Shown in pieces: positions 40,831 to 50,547 of a stretch of DNA of 64,000 nt. The position numbers and the translations under genes were made by a program. The notes beneath the pieces were generated by a model. It had not been told where the DNA came from. It ran no database searches and was given only the letters and a program-made list of their open reading frames with translations. Every line of letters starts with the position of its first letter. Position 1 is the stretch's first letter. Source of the stretch: Rhodospirillales bacterium. Its GTDB lineage: Bacteria > Pseudomonadota > Alphaproteobacteria > Micavibrionales > Micavibrionaceae. The stretch lies in assembly GCA_020638155.1 (NCBI GenBank), contig JACKJB010000001.1, positions 1 through 64,000 of the forward strand. The letters are read 5' to 3'.

Positions 40831-41334
40831 ATGGCTTTTAATTTTAAAAAACTGAGTGTTTTGGTCGTCGAAGACACGATACCAATGCGCAAGCTGATTG
40901 CTAGCGTTTTGGAAAGCATGGATGTTGGCGCTGTTTACAAGGCAGAACATGGTGAGCAGGGTTTTGAAAGGTTCAAAAAACATAACCCTGACATTGTAAT
41001 TGCCGATTGGCATATGGCACCAATGAACGGCATAGAATTAACCAGAGAGATCAGAACCAATTTAATTTCCCCGAATCGGATGGTGCCTGTCATTCTGATT
41101 ACGGGCTATAGCGCTATAGAGCGCGTAGCAGAAGCCCGCGATGCTGGCGTTACGGAATTTCTGGTTAAGCCGTTCTCGGCCAATGATCTGGCCAAGCGCC
41201 TTGCTTACGTCATTAATAAACCCCGCGACTATATCGATTGTGAAGCCTATTTCGGCCCTGATCGCCGCCGCATATTGAATTCCAAATATAAAGGGCCGTT
41301 CCGACGGGAAAATGATAAAATTGACTTTAAATAG
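40831..41334 (+). CDS. Single-domain response regulator (CheY-like)
   Basis: 167 residues. Receiver domain at 8-130: VLVVEDTIPMRK (acidic pocket), IVIADWHMAPMNG (phospho-acceptor Asp), VILITGYS (Thr-like position), FLVKPFSANDL (Lys). The C-terminal tail (YFGPDRRRILNSKYKGPFRR) is short and basic, with no DNA-binding domain. It probably acts through protein contacts. No histidine kinase is in the island. It lies next to the RTX gene, convergent with it. Confidence 0.85.
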   Translation: MAFNFKKLSVLVVEDTIPMRKLIASVLESMDVGAVYKAEHGEQGFERFKKHNPDIVIADWHMAPMNGIELTREIRTNLISPNRMVPVILITGYSAIERVAEARDAGVTEFLVKPFSANDLAKRLAYVINKPRDYIDCEAYFGPDRRRILNSKYKGPFRRENDKIDFK

Positions 41335-41500
41335 TCATATTACGCGCAGCGACATTCCCAACTTTTTGAAATCATGCTATAAATGATGTGGGCTATTCTA
41401 CATCACTTCTCCGTATGTGGTTGAAAAATAATAATTTATTTCAAATCTGCATATTGCATATATGCAGAAGGGTTTTTGTAACCTAAATTTTGGTTAGTAT

Positions 41501-44500
41501 TTAGCTAGTAATAAGCTGCCCGTTTGTTTCCATAGTTGTCGGATCAAGGCCGTTTAGACCGTTGATCTGAGCAATATCTAGATACGTGCTGCCGCTCACA
41601 AGTCCGTTGGCATCGACGGAAACAATAGCATCGCTTCCAGAGTCCGTGATTTGCACCCACTCGGTAATATCACTGACCCCCGGCGTGAATCCGACCAGAA
41701 GATCAGAAATATCCAGTGCGTCATACTCGGATAGGTTAAAGTTATTGATTTCATCGACATCATTAAAGGCACTGGCGCTTTCAAAAACAAAGGAGTCGCG
41801 CCCGCTGCCGCCATAAAGCTGGTCAAACCCATCTCCGCCATAAAGGACATCATCAATGGCAGGTGGAGGCCCAGGCAGAATACCGTGTATCGCATCAGAG
41901 CGTTCCTGAATATCGGATTGCAAGAGAGCAACGTTATACAAAGCTACGTCTGACATATATCCTTGAAAATAGTTGCCGTTACCGCTTTGTGCGCCATCAT
42001 GGTAATAGTTGGCATTATTCATGGCACCGATGCCGATGGCACCGCTATGGGCATCCAAATCTGTTGCTGTTGCACCAGAACCTACCAAGGCCCCGTCCAG
42101 ATACCCATGAACCTGCCCATCCGTTACGCTATCGAACACAATCGCTGCATGGTAAGTCTGTCCGGCATTAATGGCCGTGTTGATTGTAAAGGGGCCGTAT
42201 TCGCCGCTGTCGCGGACGTTGAAGTAAATCTGTCCGCTATCTATATAGATGGTCAGAGCATTGGTGCCGCCCCCTTCTTCCCACAGAACTTGCCTCCCTG
42301 CCGTTGTGTCAGCATTGAAAACCAGTTCAACCGTGCGTTCGGTGACAGCTGCCGTGTTGATAAGGGCACTGTTCGGAACCGAAATAAAATCATTCGCGCC
42401 ATCAAAATGAACCGAAGACCCACCACCCGCATAAAGTGCCGTCTGATTGAGAATAGGGCCGTTTGTATAGGTGCCATCAATGCTCGCGCCTCCGGCTCCT
42501 TGGTTATCCGCTGTAGTTCCCGCCGTTTCTGTTAGTTGCCAGTAAGCATCGGGATTATCGGCCAGAATAATGGCTGCAAGAGGATTGCCTGATGCTGCCG
42601 CCGCTACCGAGCCGTTATCGGCATAAATAACATCGTCACCTGCATCGCCATGCAGCGTATTATTGCCTTCATTACCATAGAGCGTATCATTATCAGCGCC
42701 GCCATTGAGGGTGTCATTGCCATTGTGTGAAGCATATAACGTATCATTTCCAGCATCACCATTCAGTGTATCGTTACCACCGGAAGCATAAAGAACGTCA
42801 TCGCCGCTACCGCCATTTAAAACATCAGTGTCATTTCCGGCTGTATTGGTTTCAAAGGCGCTCCCAACCGTAATGTAACCAGACGGGTTGAAATGGTTGT
42901 TATAGTCGGCGGCAATCTGATCCGCTGACATGACGCCTTCATACAAGCGGATTTCATCGAATTGCCCTGTATAGTAAATATTGTTGCGCCCACCATCGAA
43001 TACATCGGCCTCCGATCCATCACCGATAAAACCATAGCGCGTCAGATTGGAACCCAAAGCCGCCCCGCCGTGGGCATTCACTGTGCGAGCCACCTCGGCA
43101 CCATCAACGTAAAGGATTTTATCAGTCCCATCATAGACAGCCATGACGTAGTGCCAGTTGCCATCATTCACGGCTGGCCCCGCTGACATATCGTGAATGC
43201 CTCCGGCGTTCGTGCTAAAAGCAAGCTGGCCTGTACCACCGTCAATATACACGTTAAAAAACTCGCTGCGGTCGAAGTCAATAAGCGACCAGTTATCATT
43301 ATAGGCACCGCCAGAAAATGTCGTATTGATCCAGCCCCCCGCAGAAATTGCCGACATCGTTCCCGTTCCCGCGAAAGAGTGATCGAGTGCGACATACTCG
43401 CTGTTGTTAAACTGAAAGCCTTGCCCTATTTGTGCATTAACAGCATCTGCTGCCGTAAGCCCTTGACGTGCTTGTCCGTCACTGGCACCTAGCGAACTAT
43501 CGGCAATGGTTGTGCCACTACTCAAATCGTCTTCCATGTGCCAGACACCTGTATATTCAGAGCGCCATGTCGATGCATCGTTGTTTAAACTGATGGAGGC
43601 GTTACCGTAATAAATTTTTAGTTCTGTATCGACATTGGCGGAAACAGTTGGCACTTTGACATACAGCTCTAACGTCTGCGCACCTGTGTTAATGGACGTC
43701 ACTTCACGATCAAGAGCCGTGGTGCCATCCCCTGCCGTCACCACAATGTCAGAACCATCCGCCTTGACGTTGCTCCAGAAGTTAGCGCCAAAACCAGAAC
43801 CATCAATGAGAATAGTGAAATCCGTAAGATCGTTGGGCGTAATGCTTGAGTCTACCGTTATGTTCTGGCGATATGCCCAATCGCTATCAAACCAGATATT
43901 CGTTGCGTAAATGGTATCGTTTCCGGCATCGCCGTTCAGCGTGTCGTTTCCTGCGCCGCCAAATATGACATCGTTTTCGCTGCCACCATTAATCGTGTCA
44001 TTTCCTGCACCGCCAAACAGGGCATCATCGCCCGCATCACCGTTGATAATATCATTCCCGCCATTGCCAAAAATCATATCATTGTCATTGTTGCCGGACA
44101 GGTTATCAGCCGCATTATCATCGCTGTAAAGGGAAGCATCCCATTCGATCACGTAATATCTTGTGTTACTGCCTTCCAGATCATTCCACAGCCCATCTGC
44201 CCGCAACACGGCATGATCTTCACCCGTATTCCAGTCATTCGGTTCACCACCATTCCAGTTGTTATAAAGGCTGTTTACAGGACTTCCTGCCGCCGCGCCC
44301 GACCAGAATTGCAAACCGCTCTCCGGCCCGCTTTCCCAGCGCCATTCGCCTTCTGTTCCAGAATCCGTTGCACCAATCCAGATTTCATTTCCAGCGGCAA
44401 GGTTTTGCACAAAGGTATTCTCAGCAGCAGAGTTGATCGTAACCAAATGGCCGTTAACACCATTAAGCTGCGTTGTGGCCGACGCATCAAAGGCCGTATC

Positions 44501-45742
44501 GGCTGTTACCGCACTGGAAATCAACTGATAGAAAGAATTTGTTTCTTTAGAGAAGGCAGTGCCGGGGTTGTTACGAAGGATAGCCGAGATAGCATAAGGG
44601 TCTAGCCCATTACCAAACAAAAGATCATTCCCAACGCCGCCCGTTATCGTATCGGCTCCAACGCCGCCGACCAGTGTATCATTTCCGGCATCACCGTTGA
44701 GTGTATCTATACCGGCATCACCAAAAAGCTGGTCATCACCATTGCCGCCTGAAATGTTGTCATTGCCATTACCACCGAACGCTTGATCGATACCTATCCC
44801 CCCGTCAATGACATCAGAACCATCGCCGCCTGTTATAAAATCATCACCATCCTCGCCATAGATACTGTCATTACCTTGCCCCCCATGAAGAACATCATTC
44901 TCTGTCCCGCCATACATGGTATCATCGCCGTTGCCGCCTAAAAGCGTGTCGTTTCCGGCATCTCCATACATGGTATTTGTTCCGGTCTTGCCAATCAGGC
45001 GATCATCACCGTCTTCGCCATACATGATGTCATCACCGTTTTCGCCAATAAGAACATCGTTGCCTAGGCCGCCGTTCAAGACATCGTTGCCATCCCCGCC
45101 AAATAGGAAGTCATCATCGTCTTGGCCGTACAGAAGATCATCGCCTGCATTGCCATGAATTTTATCATTCCCTGCCCCGCCAATTATGATGTCGTTGCCG
45201 TCTTCTCCAAATATCGTGTCATTACCGCTACCGCCATTAATCGCGTCATCATCGCCTATGCCGCGAATACGATCATCACCACCACCACCATCGATAATAT
45301 CTTGGCCGTTTGTGCCATCTATGCTTTCGCCTGCCCCTGTTCCTGTTTGTGTAGGTGTTCCCAAATCAGGCTGGGTCGGTTCAACCCGCCCGAATAAATG
45401 ATCGTGAGCAGCTGTGCTAACCACACTCTGCGACGCACCTTGAGCAAGCAGAACTCCTGTCAGATCGCTGCCAAGGTTTAAGGCTTGCCCGTTAATGCGA
45501 ACGCTTTCTATTGTGACGGTTTCATCACCATCACCCGACCCGCTGTTAAAACGGAAAGCAAGGGATGTGGGGAAGTTTCCTGTGTAATCAAGGGTAAAGA
45601 TAAGAAGATCAGAGCCAACGCCTGTTTGTGCTGTAATCGTGGCTGATGAAACAACCGCAGCATCAACCAATATTTCTAATAGCGGGTCTGGCCCTGCTGT
45701 TAGGTCAACACTGGCTTCAACTGTCAGTATAAAGCGATTCAA
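41501..45742 (-). CDS. Giant RTX protein with C-type lectin and LamG domains (type I secreted)
   Basis: 1413 residues. The start is a TTG at 45742 with AGGGG upstream; an in-frame stop lies just before. Order: beta-sandwich N-terminus (1-130); RTX nonapeptide block (about 135-380, GGxGxDxL); C-type lectin-like domain (about 385-520, WIGATDSGTEGEWRWESG, WNGGEPNDW); RTX block; DUF2341/LamG region (about 615-960); RTX block; second LamG (about 1060-1300); final RTX and C-terminal secretion region (SGRDSFVFESASAFNDVDEI). It is a Ca-binding adhesin or glycan-binding surface protein. No signal peptide; no T1SS exporter genes in the window. Convergent with the response regulator. Confidence 0.9.
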   Translation of the reverse strand: MNRFILTVEASVDLTAGPDPLLEILVDAAVVSSATITAQTGVGSDLLIFTLDYTGNFPTSLAFRFNSGSGDGDETVTIESVRINGQALNLGSDLTGVLLAQGASQSVVSTAAHDHLFGRVEPTQPDLGTPTQTGTGAGESIDGTNGQDIIDGGGGDDRIRGIGDDDAINGGSGNDTIFGEDGNDIIIGGAGNDKIHGNAGDDLLYGQDDDDFLFGGDGNDVLNGGLGNDVLIGENGDDIMYGEDGDDRLIGKTGTNTMYGDAGNDTLLGGNGDDTMYGGTENDVLHGGQGNDSIYGEDGDDFITGGDGSDVIDGGIGIDQAFGGNGNDNISGGNGDDQLFGDAGIDTLNGDAGNDTLVGGVGADTITGGVGNDLLFGNGLDPYAISAILRNNPGTAFSKETNSFYQLISSAVTADTAFDASATTQLNGVNGHLVTINSAAENTFVQNLAAGNEIWIGATDSGTEGEWRWESGPESGLQFWSGAAAGSPVNSLYNNWNGGEPNDWNTGEDHAVLRADGLWNDLEGSNTRYYVIEWDASLYSDDNAADNLSGNNDNDMIFGNGGNDIINGDAGDDALFGGAGNDTINGGSENDVIFGGAGNDTLNGDAGNDTIYATNIWFDSDWAYRQNITVDSSITPNDLTDFTILIDGSGFGANFWSNVKADGSDIVVTAGDGTTALDREVTSINTGAQTLELYVKVPTVSANVDTELKIYYGNASISLNNDASTWRSEYTGVWHMEDDLSSGTTIADSSLGASDGQARQGLTAADAVNAQIGQGFQFNNSEYVALDHSFAGTGTMSAISAGGWINTTFSGGAYNDNWSLIDFDRSEFFNVYIDGGTGQLAFSTNAGGIHDMSAGPAVNDGNWHYVMAVYDGTDKILYVDGAEVARTVNAHGGAALGSNLTRYGFIGDGSEADVFDGGRNNIYYTGQFDEIRLYEGVMSADQIAADYNNHFNPSGYITVGSAFETNTAGNDTDVLNGGSGDDVLYASGGNDTLNGDAGNDTLYASHNGNDTLNGGADNDTLYGNEGNNTLHGDAGDDVIYADNGSVAAAASGNPLAAIILADNPDAYWQLTETAGTTADNQGAGGASIDGTYTNGPILNQTALYAGGGSSVHFDGANDFISVPNSALINTAAVTERTVELVFNADTTAGRQVLWEEGGGTNALTIYIDSGQIYFNVRDSGEYGPFTINTAINAGQTYHAAIVFDSVTDGQVHGYLDGALVGSGATATDLDAHSGAIGIGAMNNANYYHDGAQSGNGNYFQGYMSDVALYNVALLQSDIQERSDAIHGILPGPPPAIDDVLYGGDGFDQLYGGSGRDSFVFESASAFNDVDEINNFNLSEYDALDISDLLVGFTPGVSDITEWVQITDSGSDAIVSVDANGLVSGSTYLDIAQINGLNGLDPTTMETNGQLITS

Positions 45743-46009
45743 GGCTTGCCCCTATTAGTAACTCTTTGAGTAAAAACATTTTTCAGCATAATTTTATCAA
45801 ATCAGGGTGTTGAAAAAGCTAATAATAGATAAAATTTTATCTATTCGACTGACCGAGGACAAAGCAAAATTAACTGCTCCCTTTATCCTCTTATGTAGAA
45901 AATTTTTAGGAAAGCCTGTTGAAAACAGTATATTTATAATGGGATGAGATTGTTTGTTTCTGTAATAAAAAGTTAATCTGACAGTGCTAACCTGAAGAAA
46001 GTAAGACGT
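45743..46009. other. Intergenic region upstream of the RTX gene
   Basis: AT-rich, no gene seen. It contains AGATAAAATTTTATCT (a 16-base palindrome around 45827-45842), which may be a regulator site or part of the RTX gene promoter region. Confidence 0.35.
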
Positions 46010-46046
46010 TAAGAGCGCACTTACGCAAACTCCGTTTGCAGCGCTC
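46010..46046 (-). other. oriT, MobQ type (nic region plus inverted repeat)
   Basis: On the minus strand: inverted repeat GCAAAC-GGA-GTTTGC (46039 to 46025), then G and TAAGTGCGCTCT (46023 to 46012). This matches the RSF1010/Ti-type layout, in which a small hairpin sits directly 5' of the conserved TAAGTGCGCCCT nic region. An outer GAGCGC/GCGCTC pair (46013-46018, 46041-46046) encloses it. The relaxase gene begins 80 bases away. Confidence 0.8.
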
Positions 46047-46066
46047 TCAAGGCGGCACGGGTGATC

Positions 46067-46115
46067 GGCATTCTTTGGCCCCTATGGACTTTGGGGGGCT
46101 TGGGGGAAGAATGCC
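46067..46115. promoter_or_regulatory. Long inverted repeat upstream of relaxase gene
   Basis: GGCATTCTT (46067-46075) and AAGAATGCC (46107-46115), perfect 9-bp arms, with an inner GGCCCC/GGGGGC pairing. It lies between oriT and the relaxase start and could bind an accessory protein, or act as a leader hairpin controlling relaxase synthesis. Confidence 0.5.
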
Positions 46116-46124
46116 TCCATAACA

Positions 46125-48206
46125 ATGAACAACAATAAATCGCCATGTGCTCCTACAGGGGAAAGGCTTGAGCCTTTGGCGATTTATCATTGTTCATTGC
46201 GGACTTTTTCACGCAGCCAAGGCCATTCAGCCGTGGCCGCCGCTGCGTACCGTTCAGGCGCCCGCCTGAAGGATGAACGCACCGGAGCCATGCACCGCTA
46301 CGAAAAGCGCAAAGGGGTGAAGAGCGCTTTTATACTCGCACCGTATGGCGTCCCTGAAAAATTCCTTACCCGTGCCTTTTTGTGGAATGCGGCAGAGGCC
46401 AGCGAAACGCGCAAGAATTCCCGCGTGGCGCGGGAGGTCATTCTTGCCCTGCCGCATGAGTTAAGTGATAAAGCCCGTGCGGAGCTGGCCCGCGATATGG
46501 GGCTTTATCTCATGGAACGCTACCGCGTTGCCGTGGACGTGGCCATCCACGGCCCTGTTGCGGGTGACGGCCACGATCCCCGCAACCACCACGCCCATTT
46601 GCTGTTCACGACCCGAGAACTCACAAATGAGGGCTTTGGTGCCAAAACCCGAATTCTTGACGATAAGGCCACAGGCCCGCAAGAAATCGAGATCATCCGT
46701 GAAGTGTGGGAAACACTGGCGAATGATGCGCTTGAACGCGCAGGCTTTCCGGATGCCAAGATCGACAGGCGCACTCTGGAGGCGCAGGGAGTCGACCGCA
46801 TACCGCAAACCCATGAAGGCAAGGCTTCCAAGAACGCCGCCGCCACTCAAAGCCTTTTAGCAAAGGACTTCAGGCAGGCAGACAAGGACGAAGATGACGA
46901 TGAATCCGGCGACGGAGAAGGCTCAGGTGAAAAAAGCTCTTCTTCCGGCGGTTCATCGTCAGGCGGTAGCCAAGGCGCGAACCTTCAAAGCAAGCCCCGC
47001 GAAGACAGCACAGGCCGCAAGATTGATTACCCCGCCCTCGATAAGCAGCAGACCCGCAGCACCTTTAACGATGAAATCAAAGCCCTTAACCAGCAACGCG
47101 CCGCCTTTGGCGATAAGCCGCTGTTGGAACAGATCGACCAGCTCGACAGGCTCATGGAACGGCTGGACAGGCGCGTAGAAAAGCTACAGGCGCTTGAAAC
47201 CAAGACCAGCCTAAAAGCCGCTATCAGGCAATCCATCACCAGTGTGGCAAGGCTGGCCGCAGGCTTGCTTGTAAACCGCAAGGCGACCCGCGCAGCCCTG
47301 AAACTCACAGCAGAAGAAAAACAGACGCGTAAGGAGCGCCAGACTATCCGCTATGGCCGCAGCTACCGCACAGGGCTGCACCAGCAGATAAAGGAAATGA
47401 AGCAGAATATGGCCCTTGTAACGACCAAGAAAGAGGATTTTCGCCGCTACAAAAGCTTTGTCGATCAGATCGACAAGGAAATTAAAAAACACTCCCCCTC
47501 AATTACCACCCGATTTAAGGAACAGAACCTGCCGCCGGCACGGCGGGTAACAGATAAGGAAGTGAATTTAAAGCTTCATCTAAAAGCGGAAATGATACGC
47601 GCCCATATTCCCGAGCAGTACAGAGCGCCTTCCCCGTTCAAGGGAGATAGAAAGACGCTGACCAGTACCACAACAGTAAACCAAATCCTGCAAACCAAGA
47701 ACGAGCCGATCAGGATAGAAAAGCCCGACCTTCCCAAAGCACAAGCACCAGCTAAGACACCAGCCACCGACCCCGCCGACCGTAAGAGCTGGTTTATTCC
47801 GGCCAGCGATAAAATGCGCCCACTACAGCGCAGTATAGAAGCCAAACTAAGGGAGTTACAGCAAGACGCGCCGAAGCAGCGGCCAAGCCGATTATTAAAG
47901 GAACAGGAAGCACCGCAAAGGACAGCGATCTATAGCCAAGTCAGGGAAAAAGTCAGGGCCGAAGCCGAAATCAAAAGAGCCAAAGTGCCGCCGGAATACA
48001 GGGCAGAGCCTTATGAACGTCCGACCGAAGCGACAGAAGAACCACAAACCAAGGGGCAAAGCACCTTTGATAGGGCTGCTAAAGCCGAAAGCAAACCCTT
48101 GAAGCCAAAAATGAGCGATCAATTCAATATGAAATCAGGTGTTCAGGACTCTAGCCAAACACGGCCAGAACGTAATCCAGACGAAAAGCCGGAAGCGGAT
48201 ATTTAA
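46125..48206 (+). CDS. mobA: MobQ-family relaxase (MobA/MobL)
   Basis: 693 residues. The relaxase domain is in the first 230: IYHCSLRTFSRSQGHSAVAA, AAYRSG (Tyr near 42, likely nucleophile), and the HHH metal motif in DPRNHHAHLLFTTR (about 151-164). The rest is charged, helical and Arg/Lys/Glu-rich with a Ser/Gly linker (SSSGGSSSGGSQ); no primase or helicase domain is evident. It nicks oriT and pilots the strand through a helper's pore. Next to its oriT. Confidence 0.9.
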   Translation: MNNNKSPCAPTGERLEPLAIYHCSLRTFSRSQGHSAVAAAAYRSGARLKDERTGAMHRYEKRKGVKSAFILAPYGVPEKFLTRAFLWNAAEASETRKNSRVAREVILALPHELSDKARAELARDMGLYLMERYRVAVDVAIHGPVAGDGHDPRNHHAHLLFTTRELTNEGFGAKTRILDDKATGPQEIEIIREVWETLANDALERAGFPDAKIDRRTLEAQGVDRIPQTHEGKASKNAAATQSLLAKDFRQADKDEDDDESGDGEGSGEKSSSSGGSSSGGSQGANLQSKPREDSTGRKIDYPALDKQQTRSTFNDEIKALNQQRAAFGDKPLLEQIDQLDRLMERLDRRVEKLQALETKTSLKAAIRQSITSVARLAAGLLVNRKATRAALKLTAEEKQTRKERQTIRYGRSYRTGLHQQIKEMKQNMALVTTKKEDFRRYKSFVDQIDKEIKKHSPSITTRFKEQNLPPARRVTDKEVNLKLHLKAEMIRAHIPEQYRAPSPFKGDRKTLTSTTTVNQILQTKNEPIRIEKPDLPKAQAPAKTPATDPADRKSWFIPASDKMRPLQRSIEAKLRELQQDAPKQRPSRLLKEQEAPQRTAIYSQVREKVRAEAEIKRAKVPPEYRAEPYERPTEATEEPQTKGQSTFDRAAKAESKPLKPKMSDQFNMKSGVQDSSQTRPERNPDEKPEADI

Positions 48207-48265
48207 AATATCTTTTCTAACAAGACGTTTGCGGATTCGGGGTCTGCCCATTAGTTTCATACGGC

Positions 48266-48772
48266 TTAACCATATACCTTTAGCCATTCGGCGTATTCTT
48301 TTGTCACGGTTTCACGTATATCATCACGGCCTTTTGACGAACAAAATTTGAGTATGTCAATTTCTATAGCTTCTTTTAGCGATATGGCCGTTAGATCAAT
48401 ATTCCTAATTCTTGTGAATAGTTGCTTCTCATCTAAAATTGAGCCAATCTCATCAACGCTCTCATGCATACATCTATGAATAAGCCAATTTCTCTCTGCT
48501 AGAAAACTCTTTAATTTTTTCTGCAAAACCTCATCAAAAATTTTTTCTTTATCCGCGCATCCAATCGCTTTTCCCAATGGAAGCTCCCGATATGAATTGC
48601 GAATCTTGTCACCCTCCGCCCTGTTTGTAGCTTTGGGATTTTTAATTGCTATAGCGGTATTAAGAGCATCTTCTAAGTGCTGTATTGACCATACAGCCGA
48701 GCCTAAAACAGTGTAGAGTGTTAAAGCTTGTTGCTGTGGATTTAATGGCTGTTTCATATGAGTGTCATTCAT
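48266..48772 (-). CDS. HEPN-like hypothetical protein
   Basis: 168 residues, all-helical. LGSAVWSIQHLEDALNTAIA and, near residue 92, FLAERNWLIHRCMHES. The latter contains RNWLIH, which fits the Rx4-6H signature of HEPN ribonucleases. A metal-independent RNase or toxin role is possible, but the motif is short and the call tentative. It begins 19 bases after the hipA stop, so it probably belongs to the hipBA operon. No good ribosome site is visible at either possible start (48772, 48757). Confidence 0.5.
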   Translation of the reverse strand: MNDTHMKQPLNPQQQALTLYTVLGSAVWSIQHLEDALNTAIAIKNPKATNRAEGDKIRNSYRELPLGKAIGCADKEKIFDEVLQKKLKSFLAERNWLIHRCMHESVDEIGSILDEKQLFTRIRNIDLTAISLKEAIEIDILKFCSSKGRDDIRETVTKEYAEWLKVYG

Positions 48773-48791
48773 AAATATACTGAAATATAGA

Positions 48792-50051
48792 TTAGTCCTT
48801 GAACATTCTTACGGCTTCCAGACAATTCTTTTTAATAAGGGCTTTAACCCCATCTGCGACAGGATGCTCAATTTCTATGTTGTCCAGTTCTGTCATGGCA
48901 ACCTCGGCTAGTTCAGGAATGCGTCTTTTTACCAGAGGTTTTGCAAGGCCGCATTCTTCGGCCATCTTCTCAAAATTCTTGGGCAATATATTTTCTGAAT
49001 GATATTCGCCGCCGATCTTCATAGCCATTGTTTTGCTAAGTTCAGGGTAATAGGCAGTACAGACAAGATCGTAAAGCGGTGCAAAGGAGGTGTGCCAATC
49101 ACCCATAGGGCCGTTAGCATATAAAAAAGAAAAGTTTTTGCCGTGGGCATCATTATTGCCAACCAGAAAGTTAAATATAACCGCATCAAGCAGCCTTTGT
49201 AGATCGACAACGGGAATGTTTGATACTTCCCTAATAAGGTCAAAACAATTTTTAAGGGAAGGCCCGCCTTCTTTTTGATATTTACTCTCGGAAACAATGC
49301 CGAGGGCTTGGCAGAAATCCTCTTGATGCCAACGCTGGATAGATTTTAGTTCAAGAGGGACTTCCGTAATTTTACGGTCGTAGCGCGTGACCAGAAGATA
49401 ATCAATGCCTTCGGTGCTACGAATTTCAACAGGGGCAGTTTGCAATCCGATAGCGGCGGCCAGCTTCATGCAGCTGGCCTCGTTGAAAACAACGCCTTCA
49501 AACCGATCAATAGCGGGCTTTAATATATGCGTACTCGGCGCACCACCGAGCGGTATGGATATTTGGTTGCCCGAAACATGAACGGCGATTTTATCTTGAG
49601 CGCCCGCCAAGGACAGCCTGATACCATCCTCGCCAGCCATAAGGGGGCGGCGAGGCAATTCTTTTAATATGGTTGCCAGCTTGTCATCGGATAGCGGCCT
49701 GTATTGATAATCGGGCTGCGGGAGTTCTTCACCAGCGGGAATAAATGTAATTGCGCCTGCACATTCGCCGCCGATTTGTTCAAGCATGGCAAAATCATTG
49801 CGCGCGCTAATGCCAAGATTGCGGGCGACAATTTCCCTTTTGCTTTCCTCTGGCAAAATTCCTGCGAAGAAGCCCCTGCATTCCTTGCGCCCGAATTGTT
49901 CTTTTCTCAAAGGCAAAGAGTGCGATAACGCTATGGCTTTAGGATTCTCAAGCCAGCTTTCCGCATAATCAAAAACCATGTCGCCGTGGTCATTTTGAAT
50001 TAACTGGCCGACATGGTGACTATACAAATAAACATCTAGTGTTCGTGACAT
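48792..50051 (-). CDS. hipA: HipA-type serine/threonine kinase toxin
   Basis: 419 residues from the ATG at 50051 (MSRTLDVYLY); upstream in-frame codons lie in a short repeat. HipA N-terminal domain (ALSHSLPLRKEQFGRKECRG; FFAGILPEE), then kinase elements: IRLSLAGAQDKIAVHV, GGAPSTHILKP, VTRYDR, catalytic NNDAHGKNFSF, and APLYDLV. HipA phosphorylates glutamyl-tRNA synthetase in E. coli and causes persistence. It follows hipB by 4 bases. Confidence 0.9.
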   Translation of the reverse strand: MSRTLDVYLYSHHVGQLIQNDHGDMVFDYAESWLENPKAIALSHSLPLRKEQFGRKECRGFFAGILPEESKREIVARNLGISARNDFAMLEQIGGECAGAITFIPAGEELPQPDYQYRPLSDDKLATILKELPRRPLMAGEDGIRLSLAGAQDKIAVHVSGNQISIPLGGAPSTHILKPAIDRFEGVVFNEASCMKLAAAIGLQTAPVEIRSTEGIDYLLVTRYDRKITEVPLELKSIQRWHQEDFCQALGIVSESKYQKEGGPSLKNCFDLIREVSNIPVVDLQRLLDAVIFNFLVGNNDAHGKNFSFLYANGPMGDWHTSFAPLYDLVCTAYYPELSKTMAMKIGGEYHSENILPKNFEKMAEECGLAKPLVKRRIPELAEVAMTELDNIEIEHPVADGVKALIKKNCLEAVRMFKD

Positions 50052-50055
50052 GATT

Positions 50056-50319
50056 TTACCCTTTACCTGACCCATCACCTGACCCATCTCCGTAACCAGC
50101 GCCTAAATCAACAGTAGGGGAATAAATATCAATCTTCATTCCGAGTGTTTGCATTACTGTTAATACTTTGCCGAGTTGGCAGGTAGGCTTGCCTTTTTCC
50201 AGCTCGATAATAAAGCGCAGCCCCGTGCCTGATGTCAGAGCGAGGTCTTTTTGCGTTACGCCCATAGCTTTGCGCGTTTGCTTTACCAGTGTGCCTATTT
50301 GTTCAGGTGTGAGTTTCAT
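50056..50319 (-). CDS. hipB: HipB-type antitoxin (XRE repressor)
   Basis: 87 residues from the ATG at 50319. HTH: IGTLVKQTRKAMGVTQKDLA, LTSGTGLRFIIELEKGKPTC. The C-terminus ends in a low-complexity GDGSGDGSGKG tail, encoded by imperfect 12-base repeats. It neutralises HipA and represses the operon through the palindromes upstream. Confidence 0.85.
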   Translation of the reverse strand: MKLTPEQIGTLVKQTRKAMGVTQKDLALTSGTGLRFIIELEKGKPTCQLGKVLTVMQTLGMKIDIYSPTVDLGAGYGDGSGDGSGKG

Positions 50320-50331
50320 AGCTTTCTCAAA

Positions 50332-50452
50332 AATATTCCCGATCAGTAACATTGTGGCAGATTCGGCGAGAAAGTAAAGAAAAATTCCCGTTCGGTAACA
50401 TTGCATGGGGTTTTGCTAGATAAGATAACAAATATTCCCGTTCGGGAATATT
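50332..50452. promoter_or_regulatory. Three HipB operator palindromes
   Basis: Perfect AATATTCCCG-TT-CGGGAATATT at 50431-50452, and two weaker copies (TTCCCGTTCGGTAAC at 50385-50399; AATATTCCCGATCAGTAAC at 50332-50350). Centres are about 50 bases apart, i.e. on one helix face. Reminiscent of the multiple operators at E. coli hipBA. Confidence 0.75.
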
Positions 50453-50547
50453 AAACTGTCATGGGCAAAATAACCATGCAAATTGAACATTCCGTGTGCA
50501 ATTTACATGGTTAGTACGACCTTCAGGCGGCCAACCTGAAGGGCTTG

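Noticed and set aside
41501..45742. CRISPR-like or satellite DNA repeats
   Set aside because: The periodic short repeats are GGxGxDxL codons of the RTX protein and vary at silent positions.
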